From positions 7,945,001 through 8,009,000 of the forward strand of contig JACSYO010002159.1 of assembly GCA_016806645.1 (NCBI GenBank): a stretch of 64,000 bases of DNA, in the 5' to 3' direction. The position numbers were made by a program, and so were the translations under genes. Below the pieces are notes generated by a model, which had not been told where the DNA came from, ran no database searches, and was given only the letters and a program-made list of their open reading frames with translations. Source of the DNA: Ophiodon elongatus. Its lineage: Eukaryota; Chordata; Actinopteri; Perciformes; Hexagrammidae. Shown piece after piece: positions 25,570-38,955 of the stretch. Position 1 is the first letter of the stretch. Every line of letters starts with the position of its first letter.

Positions 25570-25770
25570 TTTAAGAGTCTGGGTTTGGGATGTAAGGTCT
25601 GTCCATCCCAGTGGCCGTGTCGGTTGGGCAGTGGGGCGGGCGGGGAGGATGGTGGCAACACCAGCCCATTTGTACCCAGAGCGAGGTGGCTTGTACTTTA
25701 ACATTCCCCGCGCATCCCGACAAAGAGCACTAATTATAAATAAATTAGGGACACGACACGGTGTGCCACA
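25570..25770. promoter_or_regulatory. candidate conserved regulatory element
   Basis: Unique, GC-rich left half (GGGCAGTGGGGCGGGCGGGG), then CAAAGAGCACTAATTATAAA and TAAATTAGGGACACGACACG. The CACTAATTA homeobox-type core embedded in CpG-bearing DNA is unlike the AT-rich surroundings. Confidence 0.3.
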
Positions 25771-26475
25771 GGGGGACCAGCCAGAGCAGTCACAGAATAG
25801 AGAGACTGATAGAGAGAGAAGAGGGTGTGTAAAAGAAATAGAGAGAGGTAGGAGGGAGGGAGAAGAGAAGACAGAGAAGAGCAGACAGGAGAGATTTGGC
25901 AATGACATAGAGGAGCAAGTAGGAGAAGAAAGTAGATAAGAAAATAGAGGAATGGAGCATGGGGAGGCCTGGGGATATAGAGGGAGAAGAGGGAGGGAGT
26001 GTAAGCGAGCGGGTATACAAGGCCTGAATCCTCAAAATATAGCTTCAACATACATCCGCTGCCAAAAAAAGTGACAAGATTCTCTCTAGATGACGGAGGC
26101 AGTGCAATATGTTTGAACAGAGATAGAAAAAGGTGGCAGGAAAATTAACAACCAAAATGAAACAGAGGGAGGCAGCGTCTAAAAATATATATATAAATAT
26201 ACACACATACCAGATACAAGATGAACTCTACTGAGGGAGCAAAATTGAAAAAAATAATCTGGCCTGCATCTGTTATAAATGGATTCCTGTTATTTCAGAG
26301 GTAAATAATACAAATCTGATTAAGTAAATACTGTATAATACAATAATCATAATGTGGCGATATCTACCAGAGCGTTCTACACACACTAGTAGTCAACACT
26401 CCCTACCTGTCACTCAAGCTTATCTGAGATGACTTGTCAACCAAGCAAGTGTATGTCAAGAGACTACCTTGTGTC

Positions 26476-26508
26476 TGTGTGTGTGTGTGTGCGTGTGTGT
26501 GTGTGCGT

Positions 26509-26544
<36 letters not shown>
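26476..26544. repeat. (GT)n microsatellite with CG steps
   Basis: GT array interrupted by several GCGTGT steps, followed by GT-biased DNA to about 26660. Confidence 0.95.
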
Positions 26545-29500
26545 AGAACGATCTGTTTCTTTGTGTCTACGTGCACACAGGTTTGTGTGTTCGCGAGCAC
26601 ACCCGTGTTTGTTTGTTGCGTGGTGTGTGTTTAGCCTAAGTGTGTATGTGTGCGTGTGTGCAGGGAGAGAACCTCACCACTATCTAAATGGATCACACTT
26701 CAGAGTGTGCCGCCATTTCTCACAGGCTGCCATCTCTGTGCAGACAGACAGACAGACACTGGGTGGGGGTGGGGAGACAGGCTCAGCCGGCTCACTCCAC
26801 TCAAGGTTATGTCCTGCCTAAAGTTGAGAACGGATGACTGTTGCCACAGCAGGAAAATGTGTCGGCGCTCCAGAGGAAAAATAACCGTTGTCTTTACTTG
26901 CGGACATTTCTCTATGTGATGTGATGTGAGTGTCTTAAATGATGGAAGTTAACAACCTGCCCGGACGATAAAGCCAGGAGACATTTATCGTCCGCCGAAC
27001 AACTGCTTTGTGTCTCTCTTTTGGGCCGGGGGTCAGAGGTCAGCTGACTGTGACACAGACAGAGAGGTCGACTGACTGACCCGCTATTGGCCCCTGACAT
27101 GGCCCCCCACTGACACCGTGGTAGCCATGGCTACTGAGCTGCAGACAAACATGTTGTCAGTATAAGGTTGTTGGTTGGGGGAGGGGGGTGTGGATGGGTT
27201 GCAGGAGAGAAGTCACATAATAACTCATCTAAGATTCCCTTAAACATACGCATTCACACACAACTAATCTCCCATTAAAATGAGATTTTCCGAGGAGAAG
27301 ATGCTCCCTGCGTTAGAACCGACATGCAGAGACGGATCTGCAGAGTGCAAATAATATAAAAGTGCTGGGGTCTCCATTATCAAAGTCCATGCTTGTGTCT
27401 ATAGTGTCTAAACTTTCTGCACAGAGGATAGTTAAAGAAGAAGAAAGGTAGGGAGGGAAGACAAGAGAGGAGCAGCTTGTTGCATTAGCATTCCACCAGC
27501 AGAGAGGCTGTCTGTTTGCCTCTGGCAGCAGCCGAGAGAGGGGGACACTCTCTGCATCCTCACACAGCTCGTCTATCTCTCCCTCTGTCACTGTCTATCT
27601 CTCGCTCTGTCTGTCTCTGCCTGTCTCTCTCTCCCTCGCTCTCTCTGAGTCTGTCTGTTACATTTCTCCCTCCACTCTGCCACTGCCTGTCACTGTTTTT
27701 CTACACTCTGGACAATTTTCTGTGCAGTCTTCGTGTATCTCCCCATCACTCTATCTCAGATTGTCATCTTTCTGTTTAGCTTTCTTTCCACTAATTTATA
27801 TTTTACCCCTCTTTCTCTTCACATTACTTTCATTCAGTACCTCACGTGCCCCTCACAGTCTCCCCTAGAAATTACACTGGTCACTCTTGAGAAAACGGGC
27901 TCGAGACATAACTGCCAGAAGTGAGTCATGAGGCTACAAAGTCTATCATGATGTTGGCAGGTATGAGTTTGCACTTTTTCTTAAGCAACATAGTAGATTT
28001 ATCAATCTATTATGGTTGAGATAAAGTAAATAAATACATATTCACCCACAAGCGGCTTTTGTTTTAGGATGTCAGTTATGGTGCAAACCTCCCTTTTTGT
28101 TGCCATGGGGATTTTAATAAACACAAGGCTTGACCATTCCACGCATGCAGATACATAAAGAGCAATCCATTAAATAGTATCATGTTCTTTTTTTCAATTA
28201 TTCATTGAATGTATTAAAGGTTGCATTTTTTGCATTAATTATTAAATATAAGTCCTTCTGTAAATGAATACGGGAAGGAAAATGGAGCCAAGCCAAAAAA
28301 TGAAATTTCAATTTCTTCTCTCAGACTGTGCAACGATCTGAAAAGAAATATGTTTTAGTTTACATCCATATGAACAGTCTAGGAATCATTACCGTTTTTA
28401 GGACAATACAGCGGGACAAAGAATATAAATATACAGGCAAGTCAACCAAGGAGTTTGAGAAGCAAACAGTGGAATATTATTGACTGGCCCAGTTAGTCAC
28501 CTGCAGGAACCCCTGACACAAACACAAAGTGAAGCGGGTCACAGCACAGATCTCGTCGAGTAGCACCAAGGAGGATACCAAGTATCTGCTGAGGTCTATG
28601 GGTTGATATTGACTACAAAGGCTTAGACACCAAATGTCAATAAGAGGATTTTATCTATATTGTATGTACTGTATTTGTACACGTACAATCACTTCAGCAA
28701 CTGCGTATATACAGGGCTGCATTTACGCCACTATTCATCTGATATAAATCTAAACACTCAGATTAAAGTTGAAGGCAGCTTCAATCAGAGTAATTGTTTC
28801 AAAATTGATGGTTTCTGGTTCTCAAGTCTCTCTTGTAAACAAGATCTTAATCTCAATGAGACAGCCCGATTAAATAAGTTCAAACCGGCACCTTCTCGAG
28901 CAGACGTCACAAGTTAACAATAGTTAAAGCGACAGACAAAGAACACACACGCAACATAAGAATGAAAATATAAACAAATAGAAAATAAAACAGTACAGAG
29001 CCAGACTGCACTGTTTGTACAGGTGTTTGCACCCATTTGACTCGAATTGTCAAGTGCTTTCCGACTTGTCAAGATCCAGTCTGTGTTCTCTTTCCATGAA
29101 AGAAGTCAAACTCTTAGGAGAATTCAACTTTTGTCAGCATTTTCTACCTACATGCGTGAAAGGCAGCGCCTTGTGAATATCCAGCATAGTTTACTGTCAT
29201 TCTCTCCCTGAATACAATGCACATTTGCTCTGCTATCAACCGCGGAACAAAGTGAATGCGGCTTAAAACACATTCAGACATGAATGCAAAAAAATACCCT
29301 TAATGAAAACATTCAATCACGATAGAACAAAATTACCATATTAGTATGACAAGTACTCGCCATTATACTCTGATGATTATTCTTTACTTTATCAAATTTA
29401 ATTAGATTATAAAGGCTTAGTCTTCAAATAGCTGTGGGTAAGTAAATCATGTGCCGTTCAGGAGCTGAGCTTAAAGCCAAGCAAACTCTATAGTGTAGCC

Positions 29501-31647
29501 ACAGAGACAAAATGCATTCAAACAAATTAATAGTCCATTAAATAAAAGCAAAACTCTGCCGGCCAATAGTGCCTTAAAAGCATATTAGCATTAGAACAGG
29601 ATAGACACTCATTTGTCTCGTGAGAGACTGTTTTAGCAGTGAGAATCTGAGGGATGAGTTAGCAAGCCTCGTGATTCTTTCTTTACATACATGTGACATC
29701 TGGTGGAGGTCTTTATCCCTACAGTGCTGTGAGTGATGGTTCGACCTAACCCTGACATGATCAATTCTTTTTTTTTTCTTCTTTTCTTACATTGTCACTG
29801 AAACTCATCCTTCTCATTTAAAAGGTACTGTATCTCCCTTGTCTCAATTAATCTCACTCTCTCCCTCTGTTTGCCCTTCCGCATTTCCACTCCCCGCATC
29901 CCTGCATCCATCTTGTTCCTGCCCTCCCCCTCTCCCCCAGGCCTGGCCACCACTCTGGTATTCCCAAAGTCATCTGCAATCAGACATCTTCAATGGATTA
30001 ATTACACTGTCCTCACACAGCTTGATTGAGCATCTAACATCTACACCCCACCTCCTCAGACCCCGGTGCTCCGTCCTCACCTCCACCCACTTACAGACCT
30101 CGAATGCTTTCTTCTCGTCCACTTTTCATTTCTCTTTCATGCTTCCTTTCCTTGCCTCCTTGCCTTTTCTCCTCTAAACCTCTACCTTCAACTCCAGACC
30201 CCACCCCGACCTCCTGTTCTCAGAAGATGACCAGAGCGGCCGGCCCCCTCTTCTCTGGGAAAGGGAGCCTTTGCTAATTGGACATCGATTTGCAGGGCTC
30301 CCTCCATGATCTCTCCTGAAAATCGGGATCACACTAATTGAAGAATTAACTTAGGTGAGACTTGAACCTGGAACAAAAAAAGGACGAGGGAGAAAGGCAA
30401 AGACAGACAAAATGCTTCAGCTTAAAGAAATACAATAACGCACACACGGGGGTGCATCCAGGCGCATGCACGGGCGCTCACGTACAAAATGGGAAAAAGA
30501 CATGCAAGGAATCGAATTTCCTTCAAAGATAAATGTCTTTTTTGCCACATTGTAGGATTCACAGAATTTTACATTGATCATTATTATCTGATTTAGGGTA
30601 ACTTTAACCAGTGGAGTTCCCATTAACTCCCCTCACAAAACACTTCTCCAGAGGAACGGTTTAACTAGCAGCCTGTCTTTACTTATTTTTAGCACACAAA
30701 ATACACACAGTCTCTTTTTTCACGACTCCCTCCAACATACACACACATCCACTTCACATCAATCTTGGATCCCAGACCATAACCCCAAAAGCAGAGCGCT
30801 GCTTTGAGTCATTCTAAAATCATGATGGATGACAACTTCCCAAAGCAATCCCTCTGCGTGCCAGCATCATTTAACTAAAGGCATCAACCTGCCCCAGCCA
30901 ATACCACTCCTCTGTTTCCCCGGCCTGAGAGTGCCGGACCCGCCGATCAAAACCACTGACATGATTCTGAAAAAATATCCTCCTGAGGAGACATATGAGG
31001 GCTGCCACAGAAGAATGAGCTTCACCCAAGTTTCTGATCATGAATCTGTATCGTCCCCCACCCCCTCCACCCCCCACCCCCCCTTTCACGAGCAGTAAAG
31101 ACGACGAGAGACGAGATTGTGAGGAGGTTAAGCTGACCTCAGGCTCACGCTTTGGAGCAGGCTTACCCTGGAGTGTGAGATGACAAAACATTTAGCCCGA
31201 TCTCACTTGCAGCTCACTGACAGGCTGAAACAAAAGAACAGCCTCGAAGGAATTTGAAATCATTGAATGAATGTCAATTAATTTCACAGGACGAACTTGA
31301 ATTGATTAGAATATAAAACAATCTTTCTTGAAAGCAAAAGGGAATTGATGTCCAAGGCCTTCAAACAGCGAGAGTGGGGAGACAGAAAAACGACAAAATG
31401 AAAGACGGCTGATCTTGTGTGCATGTGCATGAGCTCAACAGTGTTTGTGCCAAGGTGCATGCATGAGTGTATTTGTGTGTGCGTGTGTGAGCTCAGCAGT
31501 TGTGTTGCACGCTTGGCTGGCGGGGTGTGTGTAAAGTAATTAACATGATAGCCTCCCTCTAAGCCTGATAGCCTGTTCCCTGCAGCGAGGTCGTTCAACA
31601 GACACCTGAGCTGCGTCTCAGACACAACCCTGCAACGCATCTCTAAT

Positions 31648-31651
<4 letters not shown>

Positions 31652-31709
<58 letters not shown>
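31652..31709. repeat. (AC)29 microsatellite
   Basis: Uninterrupted; the Val-Cys frames over it are artefacts. Confidence 0.97.
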
Positions 31710-31712
<3 letters not shown>

Positions 31713-33220
31713 ATAACATGTTCAACCCACAGATGCCTGGTACCAACAAATACTGAGAACATACAGCCATCAGCAGAAATGCTTTGGTACATGTATACCT
31801 GTCAGCAGCATGTTGCATGAAGGCTGAGAAACTATTTACCGACATTAATCAAATCAAATCAGAGATTTATTAAAGAGAGAATGTGGAAGCAAAAAAAGAC
31901 ATAACAAGAAACTCATGGAGCTCATACCTCTGCTAAGGCTTCACAAAATGGCCAAAATATTTAATTCTGTCAATCAGCAATTCTGTGCAAAACAAAACGT
32001 TTTTTAATGTGCATCCGGATCTGAACTAAATAAGACATTCTGATAAAGCTCTTCCTTTAAAGTGGTTATTACTAATTTATGATAATGTTTCAAATGACAA
32101 TGAGAAAGGGGTCACACAAAATGACAGAACTATCACCTAAATTTCAATTTATCATTTCTCCCCTCGGCTTTACAGATCTTCACACTTTACTGTTTTGGTT
32201 CACCCTCACTGCTCTCATAGAGAGAGAAGTCATCTGAGTTAGTAACTAGCTGGTGAACATAGTCACACGTTAAGCTTCTCAGAAGCCACATACTTTCCTC
32301 AGGAGTTGATAGAGCTCATAAACAGCTAAATGAGAATGAATAGCCTTAAACTCTGCATGAGAATGTTATGGTTTTGTAAAAAAAAAAATGTGCCAAGTAA
32401 GACTCATAACCAGTGAGCTATGGACAATTAAATGTATTATTTCCTGTAGCGCCACCTATGGATGATGAGCCCTCACATTTTGCAGGACTGCTTGGAGTTG
32501 AGATGTTCACATTTTATCTAAATGTGGTTGCAATTTGATGCGTTTAAGGCTTATGGCAGTTAAGATAACGTAAGCCATGTCTACAAAACATTGACTGCAA
32601 TTTGGCACTAAAGTAAACATAACATCAAAAAAACAATGAATAACTTTTTGGGCATTATCCAAATAAGTTATGTATTTTGTATTATTGATTGAAGATTGAA
32701 ATTAATAGTGTTTTGGCAAAAATGGGCCAAACACGGAATCTAAAAAAATTGGTGAAGTGGTTCATAAATGGCAACATTCAGAGCTATCTACACCAAACAA
32801 AAAAAGTATTTTTGGACTATAGTCTCTTCTACCAATGTCATTAAATTGGTTAAGATTTGATCCTGCAACTAAAAAAACAAACAAACATGATGGGACAAAA
32901 AACATGAGCTCCTTGGTGGAGGTAATGAGACATTGCATATGACTGCTGGTGGCCAACACAATGCTGACAATATCCTTTTCTTTTGTTCCAGTACAATATA
33001 TTGTTTCCATCTTCTTCATCCCTCATAACCCCAGGACCTTGACTATGGTCCTCTAATACTATAACTGTGGCTTGGCGCAGACCCCCAAACACCCCCTTCA
33101 GCCCCACACAGCCCTCATTTGCTAGAGGATTAGAGTCAGGGCACCGGGGTCAAAGTGAGGCCACCACTAGAGACCCTAAAAAAGAAGAAATGCACACACA
33201 CCAGGCACCACAGAGCCACG

Positions 33221-33223
<3 letters not shown>

Positions 33224-33313
<90 letters not shown>

Positions 33314-33329
33314 GGACACACTCTCACAC

Positions 33330-33361
<32 letters not shown>
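33224..33361. repeat. (AC)n microsatellite, about 138 bp
   Basis: A pure run of over 80 bp, then CGCACGGACACACTCTC and a second CA run with one CGCA step. Confidence 0.97.
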
Positions 33362-33362
<1 letters not shown>

Positions 33363-33964
33363 TTAGCATTGCGTACTCTGTACACACAACACTGCTTTAT
33401 AGCACACACAGTCTGAGGAGCGTAACAGCATTATGTATTCACATACTGTAGGTGTGTAGGCAGGACCCTCATCCCCAGACACGTACCGCAACAGAGACAC
33501 AAATTTGCATGAGCATGTGCAGAACTAAATAAATTGACCTTAACTCTCGAACTCAAAAAAACACTAATACACATTTGTGCGACTTTAAAAAACCAGGGTC
33601 AAATAACAACTTCAGAGAAAAAGAAGAAGGCTGTTGATAAATCGTAGCAGCTTTAAGGCGGCATGAATCACACCTTCGAAAGAAGTAAGGGAAAGAGAGA
33701 GAGAGAGAGAAAGAGACAGGAGGGAGAGTCAGTGAGAGAAGAAAAGTGATTGTCAGGGAGAGAAGAAACATCACTCTGAAAACTTCTAAAGAAGGCCCTG
33801 CTCTGGGTTTTAAATGCTCTCCTCCCTCTATCACTCTCTCTTCCCACTTTCCTCTCATCCCTTTCATGAATTAAAAGCACGGCCGGTCTGTGGGGAGAAG
33901 CATAGTTAATTCTGATCAGATCTCCTCCTCCCCACTCCCCGCCTACCCCCACCCTCCTCTTCTC

Positions 33965-34200
33965 CTCCCTGGGCGACGGTTGCCGTGCAGTCTGACAGAC
34001 GGAGATGGGATCTGACAGTAAACAGGCGTGTGGATGCCCGGCGCGTGATTGACACGTAGGCAGGTCGGCGGGGGCCCGCCCCCCTCCTAATCCTGCCCTG
34101 TCAGCTCTAATTGGGGAGGTGGGGCTCTATGTCACCAAGGTGACTGATTGACAGGACCCCAGCTTTGCATAGATATGAGGGAAAGGTGGGGAGGTTCACG
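33965..34200. promoter_or_regulatory. candidate CpG-rich conserved element
   Basis: Unique, with about a dozen CpGs in its first 120 bp (GGCGACGGTTGCCGTG, CCCGGCGCGTGATTGACACG). The second half has TCTAATTGGGGAGGTGG, GTGATTGACAGG-type TALE/PBX-like TGATTGACAG and GCTTTGCATAGATATG. TGATTGACA occurs twice. Confidence 0.35.
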
Positions 34201-34438
34201 CATGGCATAACACTGTTAACACTACCATACCGCTAATAGAGATATGTGTGTATGTGTGTGTATGTGTGTGGAAGTGTGTGTGTGTGTGTGTGTGTGTGAA
34301 CTCATGCACATTCACAGATGCCGAGATGCAGGTGAACTAACTCAAGAACATGGCTGAGCCCACAAATAAACCCACAACAATGACCATGAAGAAATTCGAC
34401 ATGCATACAGGAAGTCTGTAGCAGAGTGCACTTACAAG

Positions 34439-34569
<131 letters not shown>

Positions 34570-34794
34570 TCTCTTGACATGCTGTGATGAAGAGCAGAGG
34601 TTGTAAATGCTACAAGAAGTGGGATACAAGACGCAGGGAGAAGCAATTCAGAGGTCTTCACCATGTCGAGGCCAATGATAGACAGGGCAGGGGTCAGACA
34701 CTTTGCTATAACACTTCAACTTGTGGACACGCAAATGTGTAATTTGTGTGAAACGAAACAGTGTATTTGTGAGTCTACGTGTTGGGGTGATGCA

Positions 34795-34850
34795 TGTGGT
34801 TCCCATCTTGTGGGGTCAGGACCTCCAAAAGGGTCACAAAATGATTAACC
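34795..34850 (+). mobile_element. GGTTCCC...GTCAGGACC repeat fragment, copy A
   Basis: GTGGTTCCCATCTTGTGGGG, TCAGGACCTCCAAAAGGGTC and CACAAAATGATTAA match the reverse complement of 46901-46968 motif by motif. Fragment of a widespread vertebrate DNA-element family (GTGGTTCCCAACC... type). Confidence 0.65.
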
Positions 34851-34871
34851 ATAGAAAGGAACAAACAAGCC

Positions 34872-35322
34872 ATGCTTAGTGGCTCAGTGAGGAGGGGCTT
34901 AGGTACAGCGAGGCTTTGATCTAAACACCAACGTCAGCATGCTTTCATGCTCACAATGACAAGTTAAGAGGGTATAATGTTTACCAGACTCCTCATCTTA
35001 CATTTGTGTGTAAACATGCTAGTCATAAATACAAAATTTGGAAACATTTTTACCTAATGATGGTATTAGATAAAAAGTCACCAGATCACCGAAGTGATTA
35101 CAAATAGTCCTGAAAGGTACATGAATGTCTGAACCAAATACAATTGCAGTCAAGACAATGTGTATTTCCCTTAAAACCAAAAACACTGACCAAAGTCTTT
35201 AATATTCTCACCCTCTGGGCACCATGATTGTCTCTAGGAAATGCCATGGCAACCGACCCAATAGTTGTTGAGATAGTTCAGTCTGAAAGATGTGGACCGA
35301 CCAACCGACCAGCTGACAGAAC
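34872..35322 (+). repeat. dispersed fish repeat, copy 2 (same family as 8543-8995)
   Basis: It shares the ordered motif series of copy 1. It also retains the CCAATAGTTGTTGAGATAGTTCAGTCTG segment before GTGGACCGACCAACCGACCAG, which is more intact than in copy 1. Both copies point the same way. An extra segment interrupts the block near 35150-35230. Confidence 0.75.
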
Positions 35323-38129
35323 ATTAATACTTTCAGTCACTATTTTATTAGTTAAAACTATTGCAGTCCAACAACCCTGCAATAAAAACTACTTTCATGA
35401 AGGTTATAATGTTGTTGTTTTTTTTTAAGAATTGTTGATTGTGTCAACTGTATGATCATTTTGGAGGCTTTAGTTTGTGGTTGTTGTTTTTGAATTGCAA
35501 AAGTTATATATTGTTCATCCCATGTGTTTTATAGCACACTGTCTCCCTGACTAGGTTTACCTAATAAACTAAATTCAAACAAAATTCAATACATTTTTTC
35601 AGACTTCTACTTCTACCTCTAAAAAATTTGAGTACGCAAAAATATGAGAGGGAAAAATGACTGGTTAAGCTGCACACAATCTCACAGACATGCACAAACT
35701 ATGATGAGGGGTCGCATGCTACTGCCTGCTTCATTATAAGGGGTTATAAACCAAAACCGCTACAAGAAACTGTCAAAGTTTGTGCTCCAAAGCATCTGAA
35801 TTTGTATGGCTAATTAAAAATTAATAATTGTAATAGCTTATATCTTTGTGTATGAATATATTTTAGTGATAGTGTGTGCGTGCATGCGTTTATGTGCATG
35901 TGAATGTGTGTGTGTGTGTGTTTTGATTGACAGCTGCCACTGACCTGTGCCAGTCAGAGTGCCATACTGCGGGGCGGTGGGGTCGATCGCTGCGGAGACG
36001 ACCTTCGCCCTCATCTGCATCCTGCCTTCATTAGCAGAGCCAGGCAAGGAGAATAACAACCCAATAAATTAATAAAGAGAAAGAGGGGAGAGGGGAGAGG
36101 GGAGAGAGGAGAGAAGGAGGGAGGGAGGGAGAGAGCGGACAAGAGGAGAGCAGGCAGAGCAAGGGTAAAACAGGAAGAGAGGATGAGGAGAGGGAGGACG
36201 GAAGCAGGCATGAGGAAAGGGCAGGGAAGGAACGGCGTGAGAGGAAAGAGCGACACACTGAAGTATAGAGGGCTGGGAGTGAGTAGATGGAGGGGAGAGC
36301 TGCAAAAAAATAGTGTGTGCGTTTGTGAGTGAGAAGTCTAAGGGTGTGCGGTCAGCTCCGGTAGAAAAAAAGCTACTGAATGAAAAGTACAGAGAGGCCA
36401 AGGAAGATGGGCAGAGGAGAGTAAAAGGTACATAAGTATTGAATTCATCCGTAGTAATAAATTCCAAGTGCAGATAAAAGGTGCATCCGCAGGACATTTC
36501 GACAACGCGCCGTTCCACAAGTCAACCAAATTTATAAATTTACCCAAGAAGGGCTGGAAACAGATTTTGCCAAACATTTCTCTGGGGCTGATTAAGAAAT
36601 GTGGCTCAGAGCCCTGTTTAAACAGAGTATTGATACATTACCATCTGTACTGGCTCCTAAATGCCAGTATTGACAGAGATGCTCTAACTGGTCCACAGAG
36701 TAGCATTTCGACGGGGCCAAATGTTCCAGATTTCACCCCTCCCTCCGGTTCATGATTGGGTTGACCACACAGCAAATGTGTTGATAAAGTGTGAGGTTTA
36801 ATCATCCACTATTGTAATGGATGGATAGCCTTGCTGGTCTTGTTCACGAGCAGACAGATTTAAAGAAAAAAAAAGCCTCTCGCGTACCTCTACACTTGCA
36901 GTAAAACACACACAGCAGAGTCCAGAGGAAGCTTGCCGCATAAATAAATTATGAACAAGTATGTTACACGGGATAGACTTGGTTAGGAGCTTTCCCAGGA
37001 GGACTCTAGTAATGATGTTTTCTCATCTTCCAGCAGAGTTTTGTATCATACACCAACTTCCATTACTCCATCTTTATCAGCATGATGGATGAAAAATGCG
37101 TCCTATCCTTATGCCAGGAGCTCTATCTTTCAGTTTTAACAATGACCTGTACGTTTCAAACTCATCTCGTGTTTTACAAAGAGTAGAGGAATACAATGGC
37201 AAAGAGATCTAGGTTAGTTTTGTCACTGTGTTAGAAAAAGACTGTCTAGATAGATCATTTTGAAACACTGAGAGATGTTCATCAAGCCGATCACAGCCAA
37301 GTCTGACTAAATTTAGAGAGGCAAAAACATCAGCCTTAGTGCAGCCGGCTATAAGCACCCACTAAAACCCATCTATAATAATATCACATCAAAAATCCCC
37401 ATCTGCTGAGAAGACATAGGTAATGTGCCTGACCCTATTTTCTCTGGCTCGAACAGAAGTGCTGGCTGTTCAGGGTCGCGAAGTGTGAGCGCCGGGGAGC
37501 GGGGCCTGCTGTGCTGGGGAGGAAATTCTCAGGACGATCGATGCAGAGGATTAGGGCCGGCTTTGGGGCTCAGAGGCCTGGATCTGAGCAGTATTCTCAG
37601 TAGGGCCCCTGAGAGAGCTGGAGAGGAAAGCTGGAGGAGAGAAAAGAGGAGGACCAGGGGAGGGAGGAGAGAGAGGCTAACCTGGAACTGTCAGGAGGCT
37701 GAGAGAGGGTTGGTCAGGATGGGAATAGAGGAGCTGTCGTGGTCCCAGTTGACATTATGACTGACGCTGAGACTCAGCCACCCACTCAGACAAACACTGG
37801 CCAGTTTGATTGGATAAACTGCGGCGCAAAGTGGAAATTTGATGTAACACGAGAGAGAAAACAGACTGATAAACACAGATGAAGTTGGTTATTTTGCCTC
37901 CTCACTCTGCATTTTTTTAATTTTCTTCAGGCCAAATCGGTAGTTGTCTTCTAACTTGATGAGTGCAGTACACAACAAAAGGCTCCCTCCGTCTGTGAGT
38001 CTGCCTCTGATGCTCATGATTGGTCAGCCCGTTCGCCAGCTCGCCGCTCTCCCCCGGGTACAGACGGTTGGATCCATGATTCATTTTGCAATGAGGAAAA
38101 AAAAAAAAGAAGAAGAGAGCGCATGTGAG

Positions 38130-38345
38130 AGAAGAAACAGCCAAGACCACTGGGAAATTATACGGTGGAGCGGCGTGGTGGATCTGGAATTAAACGGCAT
38201 AATTAATCAAGCAAAAAAACAAGCACGTTGCTCATACATTTATTATTTGCATTTTTTCCACTTCAGGAGATGTAATCAGCAGATATACATTCGGGCCCCT
38301 GATCCATGTCACGGGGACCGGAGGCCGAGCGCCCATTTAGACCAC
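38130..38345. promoter_or_regulatory. candidate conserved enhancer with octamer and homeobox sites
   Basis: Unique DNA with GGCATAATTAATCAAGC (TAATTA core), TTATTATTTGCATTTTTTCC (the octamer-type ATTTGCAT bound by POU factors) and GATGTAATCAGCAG. It closes with a CG-rich GGGACCGGAGGCCGAGCGCC. No coding match. POU and homeobox sites suit a neural enhancer; conservation is not testable here. Confidence 0.35.
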
Positions 38346-38955
38346 TGACCCTAAAAGCGTAAAGTGGGATCAGTTCTTTTCAACGCTTTATTTTTTTTCT
38401 CACTGACTATCATCTCCACACAATGCCCTCTGCCTCCAAAGTAATCTCAACAACAAGCAGAACAAGTCCCACAGAATCATGTTGCTGTCTCCCTGTCCTT
38501 TAAATTAGGGTGTCTGCAAAATTGGGTTCACAACTCTGGGCTCTCTGTGGAGTTGTTCTGCATTATGCAGTGTGTGCACTTGACCCGATGAAGCAAAACT
38601 AGCCACTTTTAGAAAGATAGAGTGGAAATATTACAGCAATATGATCACATAGCAGTTAGGGGCTGACAAAACCTTATAAACGTCCTCACAAAACAGCTTT
38701 AAAATAAGTAAATCACCATCACAAACACGGCTACAACGGTGACATTAGGTTGCACGCCACTTAGCAGCCCTCGCTAAACCCCTGTACACTACTGCAAGTT
38801 CATCATGCTGTATCCTTATGAGTTTGTTTTTTTCTGACTTTGGTCTATAGTTGTAATGACTTTCAACACTGGTCCTCACGATGCACCTGCAAGTTGGGCA
38901 CAGATCATTTGACTTTGTTTTTAATAATGATTTAGTTACTTAAAATAATTGTTTC

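Noticed and set aside
25492..26051. Several overlapping frames of 80-140 codons on both strands
   Set aside because: GA/CT-rich composition suppresses stops on both strands; no recognisable product.
28501..28620. Minus-strand stretch ending CTGCAG|gtgact, considered as the exon ending in LQ before the bHLH exon
   Set aside because: Poor donor, no in-frame ATG nearby and no similarity to the expected N-terminus.
31170..31191. Minus-strand ATG frame beginning MFCHLTLQ with a following gtaagc
   Set aside because: The donor phase does not fit the bHLH exon and the peptide is too short to judge.
36011..36518. Leu/Ser/Pro-rich minus frames up to 149 codons
   Set aside because: Built on a GGGGAGA-type purine array; low complexity.
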